Assembly: GCA_036936605.1 (NCBI GenBank)
Contig: JAUPFV010000003.1
Span: 108,509,278 to 108,573,277, forward strand
Source: Limnanthes douglasii subsp. nivea
Taxonomy: Eukaryota; Streptophyta; Magnoliopsida; Brassicales; Limnanthaceae
Direction of reading: 5' to 3'
DNA length: 64,000 nucleotides
A model generated the notes under the pieces. It saw only the letters and a list, made by a program, of their open reading frames with translations, was not told the origin of the DNA and searched no databases. The translations under genes were made by a program, and so were the position numbers. Shown here piece by piece: positions 8,855-18,200 of this stretch; positions within the stretch are counted from its first letter, which is position 1, and every line of letters begins with the position of its first letter.

Positions 8855-11284
8855 CTATGAGATTGTCATTAGGGGTACTGCTGGTTTATGTATTAAATTT
8901 TCATACCTTTGGCAAGTATCACAGCTTCGAACTAACAACTTGGCATCCTGCAATATGGTAGGCCAATAATACCCTGCCAACAATACCCTACGCGTTAAAG
9001 CTTTGAATCCACAATGAGCTGATCCATCCCCATCATGCAATTCAGATAGAATGTTTTGAGACTCTTGCTTACTTAAACATCGTAGCAAAGGTTTCGACGC
9101 AGATCTTTTGTACAATACCCCATCCAATACTACATAGCCAAGAGCTTTATACTTTATTTTCTTGAGCAAGTGTTTATCAAGAGGTAGTATTCCCTTCGAA
9201 ATAAAGTTTAACAAGTCAAACCTCCAATCACCTCGAGTGCACATCGGATCACTTACTACCTCATCAACAAATTCACACTGCTCAGAATTTGATATGATCG
9301 AGGGCGATGGTTGTGTCATGATCCATGGATATTCTTCAGAATAAGCCATTGTTGCTAAAGAATCAGCCATTGTGTTGTTACCTCTTCGAATATGCTCTAC
9401 TTCGACATTTTCAAATTGTGCCATCATTCCTCGTAGCTCTTGCAAGTACAAAACCAAACGTTCCTTTTTAGCTTCTGATATCCCTTTAACATGGTTAACT
9501 ACCAACTGTGAATCTGTTTCCAAACGCACGAATATTGCTCCACAAATCTTTGCTAACCGTAATCCCGCTAGCACAGCTTCATATTCAGCTTCATTGTTCG
9601 AAACATGAAATCCAAATTTTATAGCTTGAAACATAAACTCCCCTGTTGGTGCCACCAATTCAACTCCTGCACTTGACCCTTTATTACTGGATCCCCCATC
9701 AGTTCGTATCGTCCACGTCGGATTCATGTTCACTTTTTCACCATCTTTCTCTTCGGATCTGCTCGAATGGAACTCAACCAAGAAGTCTGCTAAGGCTTGA
9801 GCTTTGATAGCTGTTCGAGGATAAAATAACACATCGAAATCTCCTAACTCTACAGACCACTTAGTCATCCTTCCTGAAATGTCTAGCTTTTGCAACACAT
9901 TTTTTAATGGATATAAAGTTCGAACCACAATCGTATGTGCCTGGAAGTAAGGGCGCATTTTTCTCGCTGCCACTACTATACACAGTGCCAATTTTTCGAG
10001 CTTCAAATAACGTTTCTCAGCATCAACCAGACTTTTACTGACATAGTAGACAGGCTTCGAAATTCTCGTATCTTCACTGACCAGAACTGCACTCACTGCA
10101 TAATCCGATACTGCTATATACAAAAATAATTGCTCACCCTTTCGAGGCTTTGATAATATTTCAGGAGAGGACAAAAGATTTTTTATCTTCACAAAAGCTT
10201 CTTCACAATCCGAAGTCCACTCAAAATTATTAGGCCGACGCAGCACCTGGAAAAAAGGCAAGCACTTATCTGAAAAACGAGAAATGAATCTGTTCAAAGC
10301 TGCTAACCTGCCCGTTAACATTTGCACTTCTTTGATATTCTGAGGTGAAGACATTGATATCAGAGCCTTCAACTGTTCTGGGTCCACTTCGATTCCTCTT
10401 TCACTAATCATGTACCCCAAAAACTTACCAGATCGGACTCCGAATGTACATTTTTCTGGGTTCAACTTCAATTGTATGGCTCTGAGATTCAAAAACGTCT
10501 CTTCTAAATCATCGATGTGTTCATCATCACTTTTGCTCTTAACAAGCATATCATCGATGTACACTTCGATATTTCTCCCTATTTGTGAAGCAAACTCCTT
10601 ATTCATTAGCCTCTGATATGTTGACCCAGCATTTTTTAATCCGAACGGCATCACTCTATAGCAGTGCAAACCTCGATCAGTGATAAAAGTTGTGCTCTCT
10701 TCATCATCTGGATTCATTCGAATCTGATTATACCCTGAAAATGCATCCATAAATGTTAAGATTTTATTTCCAGAACTGGAATCCACTAACTGGTCAATTC
10801 GAGGCACTGGAAAAGGATCTTTTGGACAGGCTCTATTTAGATCTGTAAAGTCTACACACATTCGCCATTTTCCGCTCTTCTTTTTCACCACCACAGGATT
10901 AGCCGTCCACCTCGGATAATTGGATTCCCTGATATGCCCCATCTTATACAATCGATCTACCTCAGCAACTATGGCCTCAGATTTTTCCAACGAAAAAGCT
11001 CTTCTTTTTTGAATTATCGGCTTGATCTTCGGATCCACCGCCAAGCTATGACATATGATATCACTTGGGACCCCCACTACGTCCTCGGACCTCCAAGCAA
11101 ATACATCCAAATTCTCAGACAAAAAATTCAACAATTTTTCTCGCATTGATAAAGACAACAGAGTCCCGATTCGAAGTACCCTGCCATTATTGAAAACATA
11201 TTCTTCTATTTCTTCATTTACCACCACAGAACTCGGGGTTGACCTCGGATCATCAATTCCCTCATATGTGCCACCAGAAGACAA
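8855..11284 (-). CDS. Tat-A reverse transcriptase, RNase H x2, integrase zinc domain
   Basis: An 809-codon open stretch of pol. Reverse transcriptase occupies about residues 60-330, with FVMDAFSGYNQI-like motif, FGLKNAG and the catalytic YIDDMLVKS near residue 241. A gypsy RNase H follows (about 395-520), then a second, archaeal-type RNase H starting at WTIRTDGGSSNKG (about 524-655) with NNEAEYEA and DSQLVVN, diagnostic of the Tat lineage. The C-terminus has an HHCC-type integrase zinc domain (H..H..CDTC, about 750-793). It ends at an in-frame TAG that interrupts pol before the integrase core. Upstream, TAG at 11297-11299 and TGA at 11381-11383 separate it from protease, so the ATG at 11284 is probably not a natural start. 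Confidence 0.88.
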   Translation of the reverse strand: MSSGGTYEGIDDPRSTPSSVVVNEEIEEYVFNNGRVLRIGTLLSLSMREKLLNFLSENLDVFAWRSEDVVGVPSDIICHSLAVDPKIKPIIQKRRAFSLEKSEAIVAEVDRLYKMGHIRESNYPRWTANPVVVKKKSGKWRMCVDFTDLNRACPKDPFPVPRIDQLVDSSSGNKILTFMDAFSGYNQIRMNPDDEESTTFITDRGLHCYRVMPFGLKNAGSTYQRLMNKEFASQIGRNIEVYIDDMLVKSKSDDEHIDDLEETFLNLRAIQLKLNPEKCTFGVRSGKFLGYMISERGIEVDPEQLKALISMSSPQNIKEVQMLTGRLAALNRFISRFSDKCLPFFQVLRRPNNFEWTSDCEEAFVKIKNLLSSPEILSKPRKGEQLFLYIAVSDYAVSAVLVSEDTRISKPVYYVSKSLVDAEKRYLKLEKLALCIVVAARKMRPYFQAHTIVVRTLYPLKNVLQKLDISGRMTKWSVELGDFDVLFYPRTAIKAQALADFLVEFHSSRSEEKDGEKVNMNPTWTIRTDGGSSNKGSSAGVELVAPTGEFMFQAIKFGFHVSNNEAEYEAVLAGLRLAKICGAIFVRLETDSQLVVNHVKGISEAKKERLVLYLQELRGMMAQFENVEVEHIRRGNNTMADSLATMAYSEEYPWIMTQPSPSIISNSEQCEFVDEVVSDPMCTRGDWRFDLLNFISKGILPLDKHLLKKIKYKALGYVVLDGVLYKRSASKPLLRCLSKQESQNILSELHDGDGSAHCGFKALTRRVLLAGYYWPTILQDAKLLVRSCDTCQRYENLIHKPAVPLMTIS

Positions 11285-11380
11285 CCCCCCAAACTGCTAA
11301 TTCTCCATCGGATCATCAGTACTTTTGCCTCGTAGTCTAAACGCAGCAGCGTAACACTCTCTTGCCACCTTTTGATCACT

Positions 11381-11981
11381 TCAAACAACGCCGACTCGAT
11401 CCTCGATCACATACTTCAAACACTGGTGAACCGTAGAGACTATAGCATACATTTTAGCCAGCCACGACCTTCCAAAAATAGCGTTGTAGCTCGATGGACA
11501 ATCCACCACCATAAAAAGTACTTGTACTTTCTTTTTGAAAGGCCCCTTTCCCAAAGAAATCTCACCTTCGAACTCTCCTATCACATTTGCTGTTGCGCCA
11601 GTAAACCCAATGATAGTTCTCTCTGATCTTTCTATTCGAGGTGGAGCGGTTAATCTATCATATGTTGACTTGAACAACACATTAGCAGAGCTCCCAGTAT
11701 TTCATTAACACTCGTCGAATCTCCACCCCGCACACTTCTGCTCCTATGACCACTGCATCTTCATGTGGCCCAGAAATTCCTCTCAGATCATCCCCATCGA
11801 AAATTATAAAGGGGACATCCTTCTTGTTGCTTAAGCGTGTCGATGCTCCTCCCTCAATTTGATGTGTTAAATTCACTATATGTCTCTTCCTCGAATTATT
11901 AGTGTTGTTAGTCATTGAATCTCCCCCAAATATCGTCAGTGACTCAAAGAAGGCACACAAATCTCGAACACGTCGGCTCAT
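11381..11981 (-). pseudogene. Tat-A aspartic protease, frameshifted
   Basis: Two overlapping frames: 11981-11682 (VRDLCAFFESL...FDGDDLRGISGPHEDAVVIGAEV...RRVL) and 11680-11381 (MLFKSTYDRL...IIGFTGA...YNAIFGRSWL). Together they have the layout of a Tat protease. The junction at 11697-11706 should hold the DTGSS active site. Here one extra base breaks the frame, and the remaining TGSS motif is preceded by Asn rather than the catalytic Asp. The frame then closes at TGA 11381. It normally cuts the Gag-Pol polyprotein, so this copy cannot mature its own particles. Confidence 0.85.
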
Positions 11982-13770
11982 CTACTGACATTAATAATAA
12001 TCGACTAGGGTCTGGGTCGACATATTCCGAAGCCACATCGAAATCATCACCTGCAGCATCTAAAATCATCAGTGCAGTTTCCTGCTTATAATTAGGATTA
12101 CCAATTTTCTGAGCTACAGCTTTAGCATTCTTTTTGACATATTCCAGCAACTTTCCATTTTCTATCAGAATCTGCATCTCCTTCTTTAGAGCAATGCAAT
12201 CATTTGTATCATGGCCAATATCATCATGATACCTGCAGAACTTATTATTGCGCTCCTCTCTTGGCCTATTAATCGCTGGTGGCTTTCTAAAATTTATTGT
12301 TCCCCTGGTTTTCTCATATATCGAAGCCACACTTTTAGTCAAATCCGCATAATAGTCTGGTCTTACCCACACATTCGATCTGGATCTGAACTGTTGCTGA
12401 TTATTGGAATTGTGTTGATTATATCCCCCTTGATACGAGCTCGAAGCTCCTCGGTTAGAAACATTCTGATTACTCCTCGGGCGCGATGAGTTGTTATTCG
12501 AAGTGTTAGCTTGACCATTCCCCTTCTGAACAGTACTGCCTCCTCCTCGAACCCGCGTCGATTCTTCGACCTTGATCTGATCCTCAACCTGATCCATGAG
12601 AGCTCCAAATGTCAACGCCCTACGCCTTGTAGTCTCATCTGCTAAATCTCCTGGAAACAATCCTTGTCTAAACGCCGCCATAGCCACATTTTCTTCACAA
12701 TCATCTAGTCCAGCCTTTGTTGACACAAATCTCTTAGTATAATCCTTTAGCTTCTCTCCCACAGCCTGCTTGCATTGTATTATTGTATCTCCATTAGCTC
12801 TCATTTCTTTGCTTCCCACAAACTGTCTTCGGAAAGCTGTGTAGAAGCCTCTAAAATTTGTAATTGACTCCTTAGGAATCTTGTTGTACCATTTTAGTGC
12901 AGTTCCCTTGAATGTCTGAGAGAACGCTCTACACACCAATTTATCGTCGTCTTCGAAATTAGTCATATAGTTTTTGAATTGTTCTATATGATCATCGGGA
13001 TCTTGAGTCCCATCAAACTTGTCAATTTTGGAAATGTCAAAACGCCTCGGAAGCGGCACTGATCTAATCTCCCTGATCAATGGTGAGTCCCTCCAGTCGA
13101 CTCCTTGAACATATTGGTCTTCGTTTCTCATCCCCACAGTAGCATATAAACTTGACTCACCTTCATATTTTCGAGGCGAATATTTCCGAGGCGAATATTT
13201 CCGAGGTGAATATTTCTGAGGCGAATATTTCCGAGGCGAATATTTCCGAGGTGAATATACTCGCCTTTCCTTCTTTTGCCTTCCTTCCTTATACACCTTA
13301 GCTGGCCGTAGTTCATGTTCTGCTCCTCTTGAATGGCCTCGAGAATGCTCGTACCTCGGTGTTTCATCTGACTCCGAATTTTCGAAATCCTCTTCATCAC
13401 TAGAGTTCACATATTGTCGCTTCTGTAACTTTTCTTTCCTTTTTATTCCACTATACTCTTTTTTCCGCTCAAAACGTGCTTTACGCTGTTCATATCGAAC
13501 GTCGCCATCGTCCATCGACTGATCCGACTGATCATCTTGATCGCCTCTTGCTATTTTAGACCTAAGTCTAGTGCTATCATTACTTTCCTTCTTTTTCACC
13601 AATTCATCAAGCTCTGCCACCTTCCTTATCATCTTATTCATTTTACCTTCGAAATCGAATTGGTTTGATTGAGTTGGAATCGATTTACCTGCCTCTTGCA
13701 GATCGGATTTCAATGTTTCCATAGCCTTTCGAACAGATGGATTGTCACCTTCTTCTGGATTCATCTTCAA
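11944..13770 (-). CDS. Tat-A Gag
   Basis: A 608-codon ORF, the structural capsid protein of the element. The N-terminal third is highly charged. A tandem KYSPR-type repeat lies around 13170-13260. A retrotransposon gag domain covers RFDISKIDKFDG...KWYNKIPKESITNFRGFYTAFRRQFVG (about residues 245-340). A single Tat-type zinc knuckle CRYHDDIGHDTNDC lies near residue 535. The ORF ends 38 bases inside the protease frame, so pol expression requires a frame change. The ATG at 13770 is the first in the frame after the primer binding site (123 bp away) and fits as the start. Confidence 0.9.
   Translation of the reverse strand: MKMNPEEGDNPSVRKAMETLKSDLQEAGKSIPTQSNQFDFEGKMNKMIRKVAELDELVKKKESNDSTRLRSKIARGDQDDQSDQSMDDGDVRYEQRKARFERKKEYSGIKRKEKLQKRQYVNSSDEEDFENSESDETPRYEHSRGHSRGAEHELRPAKVYKEGRQKKERRVYSPRKYSPRKYSPQKYSPRKYSPRKYSPRKYEGESSLYATVGMRNEDQYVQGVDWRDSPLIREIRSVPLPRRFDISKIDKFDGTQDPDDHIEQFKNYMTNFEDDDKLVCRAFSQTFKGTALKWYNKIPKESITNFRGFYTAFRRQFVGSKEMRANGDTIIQCKQAVGEKLKDYTKRFVSTKAGLDDCEENVAMAAFRQGLFPGDLADETTRRRALTFGALMDQVEDQIKVEESTRVRGGGSTVQKGNGQANTSNNNSSRPRSNQNVSNRGASSSYQGGYNQHNSNNQQQFRSRSNVWVRPDYYADLTKSVASIYEKTRGTINFRKPPAINRPREERNNKFCRYHDDIGHDTNDCIALKKEMQILIENGKLLEYVKKNAKAVAQKIGNPNYKQETALMILDAAGDDFDVASEYVDPDPSRLLLMSVDEPTCSRFVCLL
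13165..13262 (-). repeat. 15-bp in-frame repeat in gag (KYSPR)
   Basis: About six head-to-tail units of CGAGGCGAATATTTC (plus strand) encode KYSPR/KYSPQ repeats, a basic, SP-rich stretch between the charged N-terminus and the capsid domain. Confidence 0.85.
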
Positions 13771-13875
13771 TCAGCGAAAAACTAAACAAAATACTTCAGA
13801 AAAACTCGAACAGAAAACTTTAGAAAACGAAAACTCGAGACTCGATTTTTGATCTGTTGATCAAGGTATCTTCGT

Positions 13876-13893
13876 CCCCTCTTTCTAGCGCCA
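13876..13893 (-). promoter_or_regulatory. tRNA primer binding site of Tat-A
   Basis: Two bases after the 5' LTR the minus strand reads TTGGCGCTAGAAAGAGGGG; TGGCGC is the complement of a tRNA 3' end (GCGCCA). I cannot name the tRNA. Tat-B and Tat-C have a different site of the GGCGCCGTCTGTGGGAA type. Confidence 0.65.
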
Positions 13894-13896
13894 ATT

Positions 13897-14180
13897 TGGT
13901 AAGAGTAAAAGTTGAATAGAGAATACTAGTTTTCACAGAGAGAATTCTAAGTAGTGAAAGTTGTATTCCGCTTCTGATTATTTCATAGGTCACAACTAAC
14001 TTCTTCAGCCTCTTTAAATAGACTGAGTGAGTTAGTTAGAAAAACGGTTACATAAAGGATTATTTACAATTCAGCCCCTATATTTCTTCGAAAGCCTAAT
14101 TTAACTCTATCTTTACAGAACTTATCAATTTAGTCCTTATCAATTGCATTTAGGTCCCTGAAGAATATCTTTCCTTATCA
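13897..14180 (-). repeat. Tat-A 5' LTR (right)
   Basis: 284 bp, the pair of 3751-4034. For gag-pol transcription it carries TATTTAAA on the minus strand at 14020-14013. Confidence 0.95.
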
Positions 14181-14185
14181 CTATT
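14181..14185. repeat. target site duplication of Tat-A, right copy (CTATT)
   Basis: Copy of the CTATT at 3746-3750. Confidence 0.93.
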
Positions 14186-15282
14186 GATAGTGAAGAATCA
14201 ACATTCAACCTATTTGTTTGGTAATATGCATTCTTTGTCGTGTTACTTGTTGAGTACTTTGCATGTTGGGAGTGGACCAAAAAACAAAATCGTGCAGGTT
14301 TTTGGATCCAGAACGGACCATAGCACACTAGCTAGTGTTGAGATCGATTGTTCTTACTTATATACTGACTAGTGATGAAAGCTAATCATTTGTTTTTCCT
14401 CTCAATTTTTTCTTTAGCTTTTCTATAAAACCCAATTTTTGAGCTAAAACAATTTTAGTATAAAAGCCTCCTCTATTTTTCTTTTTTTCCGCCATTTTAG
14501 TATAAAGCTATTTTATTTTTTATTTCTTATTCCATTTTTTCGTTTTGTCAATTGTTACAGCAAGAATAAGAAGTAACTTAAATTGACTTTGATGAGCATG
14601 CATACAATAAATGAATTAATCAATAGTTTTTTAAGATTAAGTTACTGACTTGTAGTGAAGATTTTTATTTTTCAGATAAATGCGTGAACATCGTTCATTA
14701 AGTCCAATTTAGATGTGCAACTAGTATTAAATTTGAATTATTATTACTTTGGTTTTAAATTTGAATTATTATTAATTTGGTTAAGTGCAGAACGCGAAAC
14801 CAAAATCGAAAATACGAAATATGAAACACTGTCAAATTTTGTGTCTTGTATGTGTAGTTGTAAATTTGAGCTGGAATATTAAACAAAACATAAAAATGCG
14901 AAACTTACAGAACTTTATACGATTGAGCTGTTAGTGATCAACGCTCTAATGAAAAACGCTTTCAAAAACATGAAATCACAAGTCTGGCATAGCCTTGTTG
15001 CTGGGAATATTATTTCACTCAACCTGAGCAAAAAAAGGAAAAGTCTGGCATAACCTTCTCGCCCATATGTTATAGACAATAATTTAATCGCTTTCCCAGT
15101 ACACAGAACACCGAGGTATTAAAGAAACCAGAAAATGTAAATAAACTATGAACTTCAAGGTGATTACAAATAATTACCTAAAAGGAGAAATCATAGATAG
15201 TTACAAACAAGTACACTGGACGAAGCATCATCTGTATCTTTCAAAAGAGAGGCATAGAGAATTAAGAAGCAAGAATGTCATA
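14186..15282. other. intergenic flank, probable 3' UTR of the LRRC40-like gene at its right end
   Basis: AT-rich. A 27-bp direct repeat (TTTAAATTTGAATTATTATT-containing) lies around 14728-14780. The last 150-250 bp before 15283 are downstream of the LRRC40-like stop codon and probably include its 3' UTR. I saw no canonical AATAAA on the minus strand close to the stop. Confidence 0.45.
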
Positions 15283-18200
15283 TCATATCTTGTCCTTTAA
15301 GTAATTCAATACAGCTTTAGTTCCTCTATCCAGAATTGCCCTCCGGATGCTGTCAATGTAAATGCGTACCAAACATGATAAGCATAGAGAAACGATGTGG
15401 GATCAAAGTAACCACGTCAAATATAATAATACCTTCTCAGTGGGTTCCCATCTAGTCGCAAGACCTCTAGGCTGGATTCGAGCAAGCCCTGATAAAGAAC
15501 ATACATTTTTAAAAAAATGTAAAGAAAAAGAAAAGTGACAACTAACTAGAAGATTTAGGTTCGGTAATTATCAATGTCTGAAACTGACAGTCATGCAATA
15601 TCACCTCAATAAAAAACAAGCAAATTAATAAGTAATAGTAAAAAGTTTATCCGTACCAGCTCGAAGGGAAGTGCTGAAATGTTATTGTCAGACAAGTTAA
15701 GCTCGGTGAGAGATGTAAATTTTTCAAACCCCTGCATACACAAAAGACATTTTGAAATTACAGTATGGAACATATAAAATAAGGCCCGTAGATTTCACTC
15801 TAAGTGATTCGAGGAAATTGTAGGTAATGAATCACAGATAATACAGGAAGGCCATAAGATTCATTAATTACTAAATAATTTCAGGATATCCATATATAAA
15901 ATGTCAAGCAGGGTGTACTTTGAACTATAAAATCTTACAAAGATGGATGTACTCGGCAAAACAGTTAAATTTACCACTTACAGTCATGCTATGAACTATT
16001 TTACAGCTAATTTTATTTCGTAACACATGTACACTTGATAGTAGTCACCTCAGGAATTGATTGAAGTGAATTCTGGCTCAAGTCAAGGATCTGCAGTTGC
16101 ACTAAGCTCATGATATCTGATGGGACTTCAGACAGCTGCGTTCGTCTGTCAAGTAAAATTTAATCTAAGATATTGCACCATCTGTATATATATAATGACC
16201 TATATGGGAAGAAACCAGACATACATACCAAAAACAAAAAGAAAATACGAACCTACAATCTGAAACAGATACAATTATCCTTTTTTCTAGTGCAAAATCC
16301 CTACAGATTATATCCTTTCGCAGGTTTCAAATAAAAACGCAACTAATAAATACATTGTAAGTTTTAAGATATTTCTCTTGCTCACAAAATTATGAAACAT
16401 GTGGTTATGTTTGATATTAATACAAGAGCTTTTTAGCTAGGGATGACAACTGTCCGCCCATGAAAAGAATATACTGGTTGTTGGCTTAAAACCCTCAGCC
16501 AGATGAATTATTACCCCTGAGTCGACTGAAGACGGCTAATGTAGGGTTTAGATAATTAATAAAAAATTAGGTCCTAGTCAGGGTCGAATGAGAGCCAGTT
16601 AAGTATATGTTCCCTTTTTTGAAAAGGCTCTTAGATTTCTTAACCGAAGTAGAATATTCGAAATAACATGGTGGGCTGGTTTACTTAGATAGAATCACGT
16701 AGAAAAAGAATTGGACAATCAAATGAATGGTAAGTTTTCTTTTTGTTTGAGTTTGGGTGGCAAGATTTTTTTCCTTCCTTAGAAAGTATTTGAATTTTTT
16801 AATTTCAGATTTTTTTCTTTTCTTTCGTGGAATATTTTAGTGAGTTTTCGGAGAAAATTATTCTGTTTGGGAATTTGAATGTATGTGAAAGGAAAAGAGT
16901 CGTGAAGTCATATTGATGGGAGTAATCTCGCACCTCTAGATGTTAATGTTTTGTCCAAGTGTGAAATTATAGATGCTAGAATTATGATTTTGATTCTTAA
17001 TTGGCTTGAGATTTATCTTGTTCTTACCCTAAAAGAATATAAAACCATTGTTGATATGTGGAATAATCTGAAGACAATTTACCATAGAGACAACTCTTCT
17101 AAAAGATTTCAATTGGAGTATCAGATGACTAATTATACTCAAATGAGTCTCTCGATTAAAGCATACTTTTCTATATCAAGAGATTTCTTTGAATATAATT
17201 AGTCAAGCATACTTTTCTATATCAAGAGATTTCTTTGAATATAATTAGTCATCTCGTACTCCAATTGAAATCTCCTCGCAAGGAGTTTATCTTGATGGTA
17301 AATTGTCTTCAAATAATTCCACATACCAATAGCGGTTTTATAGATAATGTAGTCAAGAAGGAAAAAAAAAACTCACTATCCAAATATTCCACGAATGAAA
17401 GAAAAAAAAACTGAAATTAAATCCCCAAATACTCTAAAAAAAGAAATCTGTCTTGATATCATGTTAAAAAAAAATTATTTATTTAAAAGTATCTTATTAC
17501 TTGCTCTCGTTCTCTTTGTATAATAGCTTACGACTCTTGAAAGATTAAACTATCCTAGATCTTGCTTAGACTATTTTTAGACTATTTGACTCTAATGCTT
17601 AGACAATTGATTATAATTGGTAACCCTAGATATTATTCTACAATATTATATTAATTAAATCTTTGACTAAAATAAATTAGATTTAATCTAATTTATTTTC
17701 TTTGACACAGACAACCAAGTTCCTAAGTGCGTGTGTAGACATATCTGTATTCCAGCCCAAGCAACTAACCTGAGGTGAAGCTCTTGCAAAAGTCTCAAGC
17801 TGGAAAATGCTGGGTAGTCCTTTAATGAAGCTGTGTTACCACTAAGGTCCAGAACCTGAAGCCTGGAGACTGCTTGAAGGCCATCCAATGGGATCTACGA
17901 ATGAAGTGAAAAAAGGGGTTGGATTCCATAAAAGGAAAGGAAAACTTAATCATCTTATGTTATTAATTCATAACTTTGTTTAGGAATAAGATGGTGAGAA
18001 ACAATTAATGTGTTTTACCTGCCTCAGCTGATTATTGTCCAACTTCAGAACATTGAGGTTAAGGAGTGATTTCAAAACTGCACCTGGCCAATCTTTGATC
18101 TTGTTGTTTGATAGAATTAGAGTCTGCATATTTGGAGAAAATAAGACCATAGAATCAGACGACCTTTTACTTTAAACCACCCTGGAAATAGGGAGCCTAA

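Larger units (their letters stand above)
3751..14180 (-). mobile_element. complete Ty3/gypsy Tat-lineage LTR retrotransposon (Tat-A)
   Basis: A 10,430-bp minus-strand element bounded by two 284-bp LTRs and a CTATT duplication. In element order: 5' LTR (13897-14180), primer binding site, gag (13770-11944), protease, RT with gypsy RNase H, a second archaeal-type RNase H (a Tat-lineage hallmark), integrase (to 7991), a 34-bp tandem array, a long ORF region on the opposite strand (4611-7435), a polypurine tract and the 3' LTR (3751-4034). The two LTRs differ at only two positions that I found by eye, so the insertion is recent. Despite this, gag-pol contains a protease frameshift and in-frame stops, so this copy looks non-autonomous. 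Confidence 0.95.

Noticed and set aside
16438..17690. Complete hAT element in intron 17
   Set aside because: Only one terminus-like motif (TAGGGATGACAA); no inverted partner or 8-bp duplication found.
17688..17888. Separate small LRR gene
   Set aside because: This is exon 17 of the LRRC40-like gene plus read-through into its intron. The frames at 20303-20539 and 21167-21532 are likewise exons with intron read-through.
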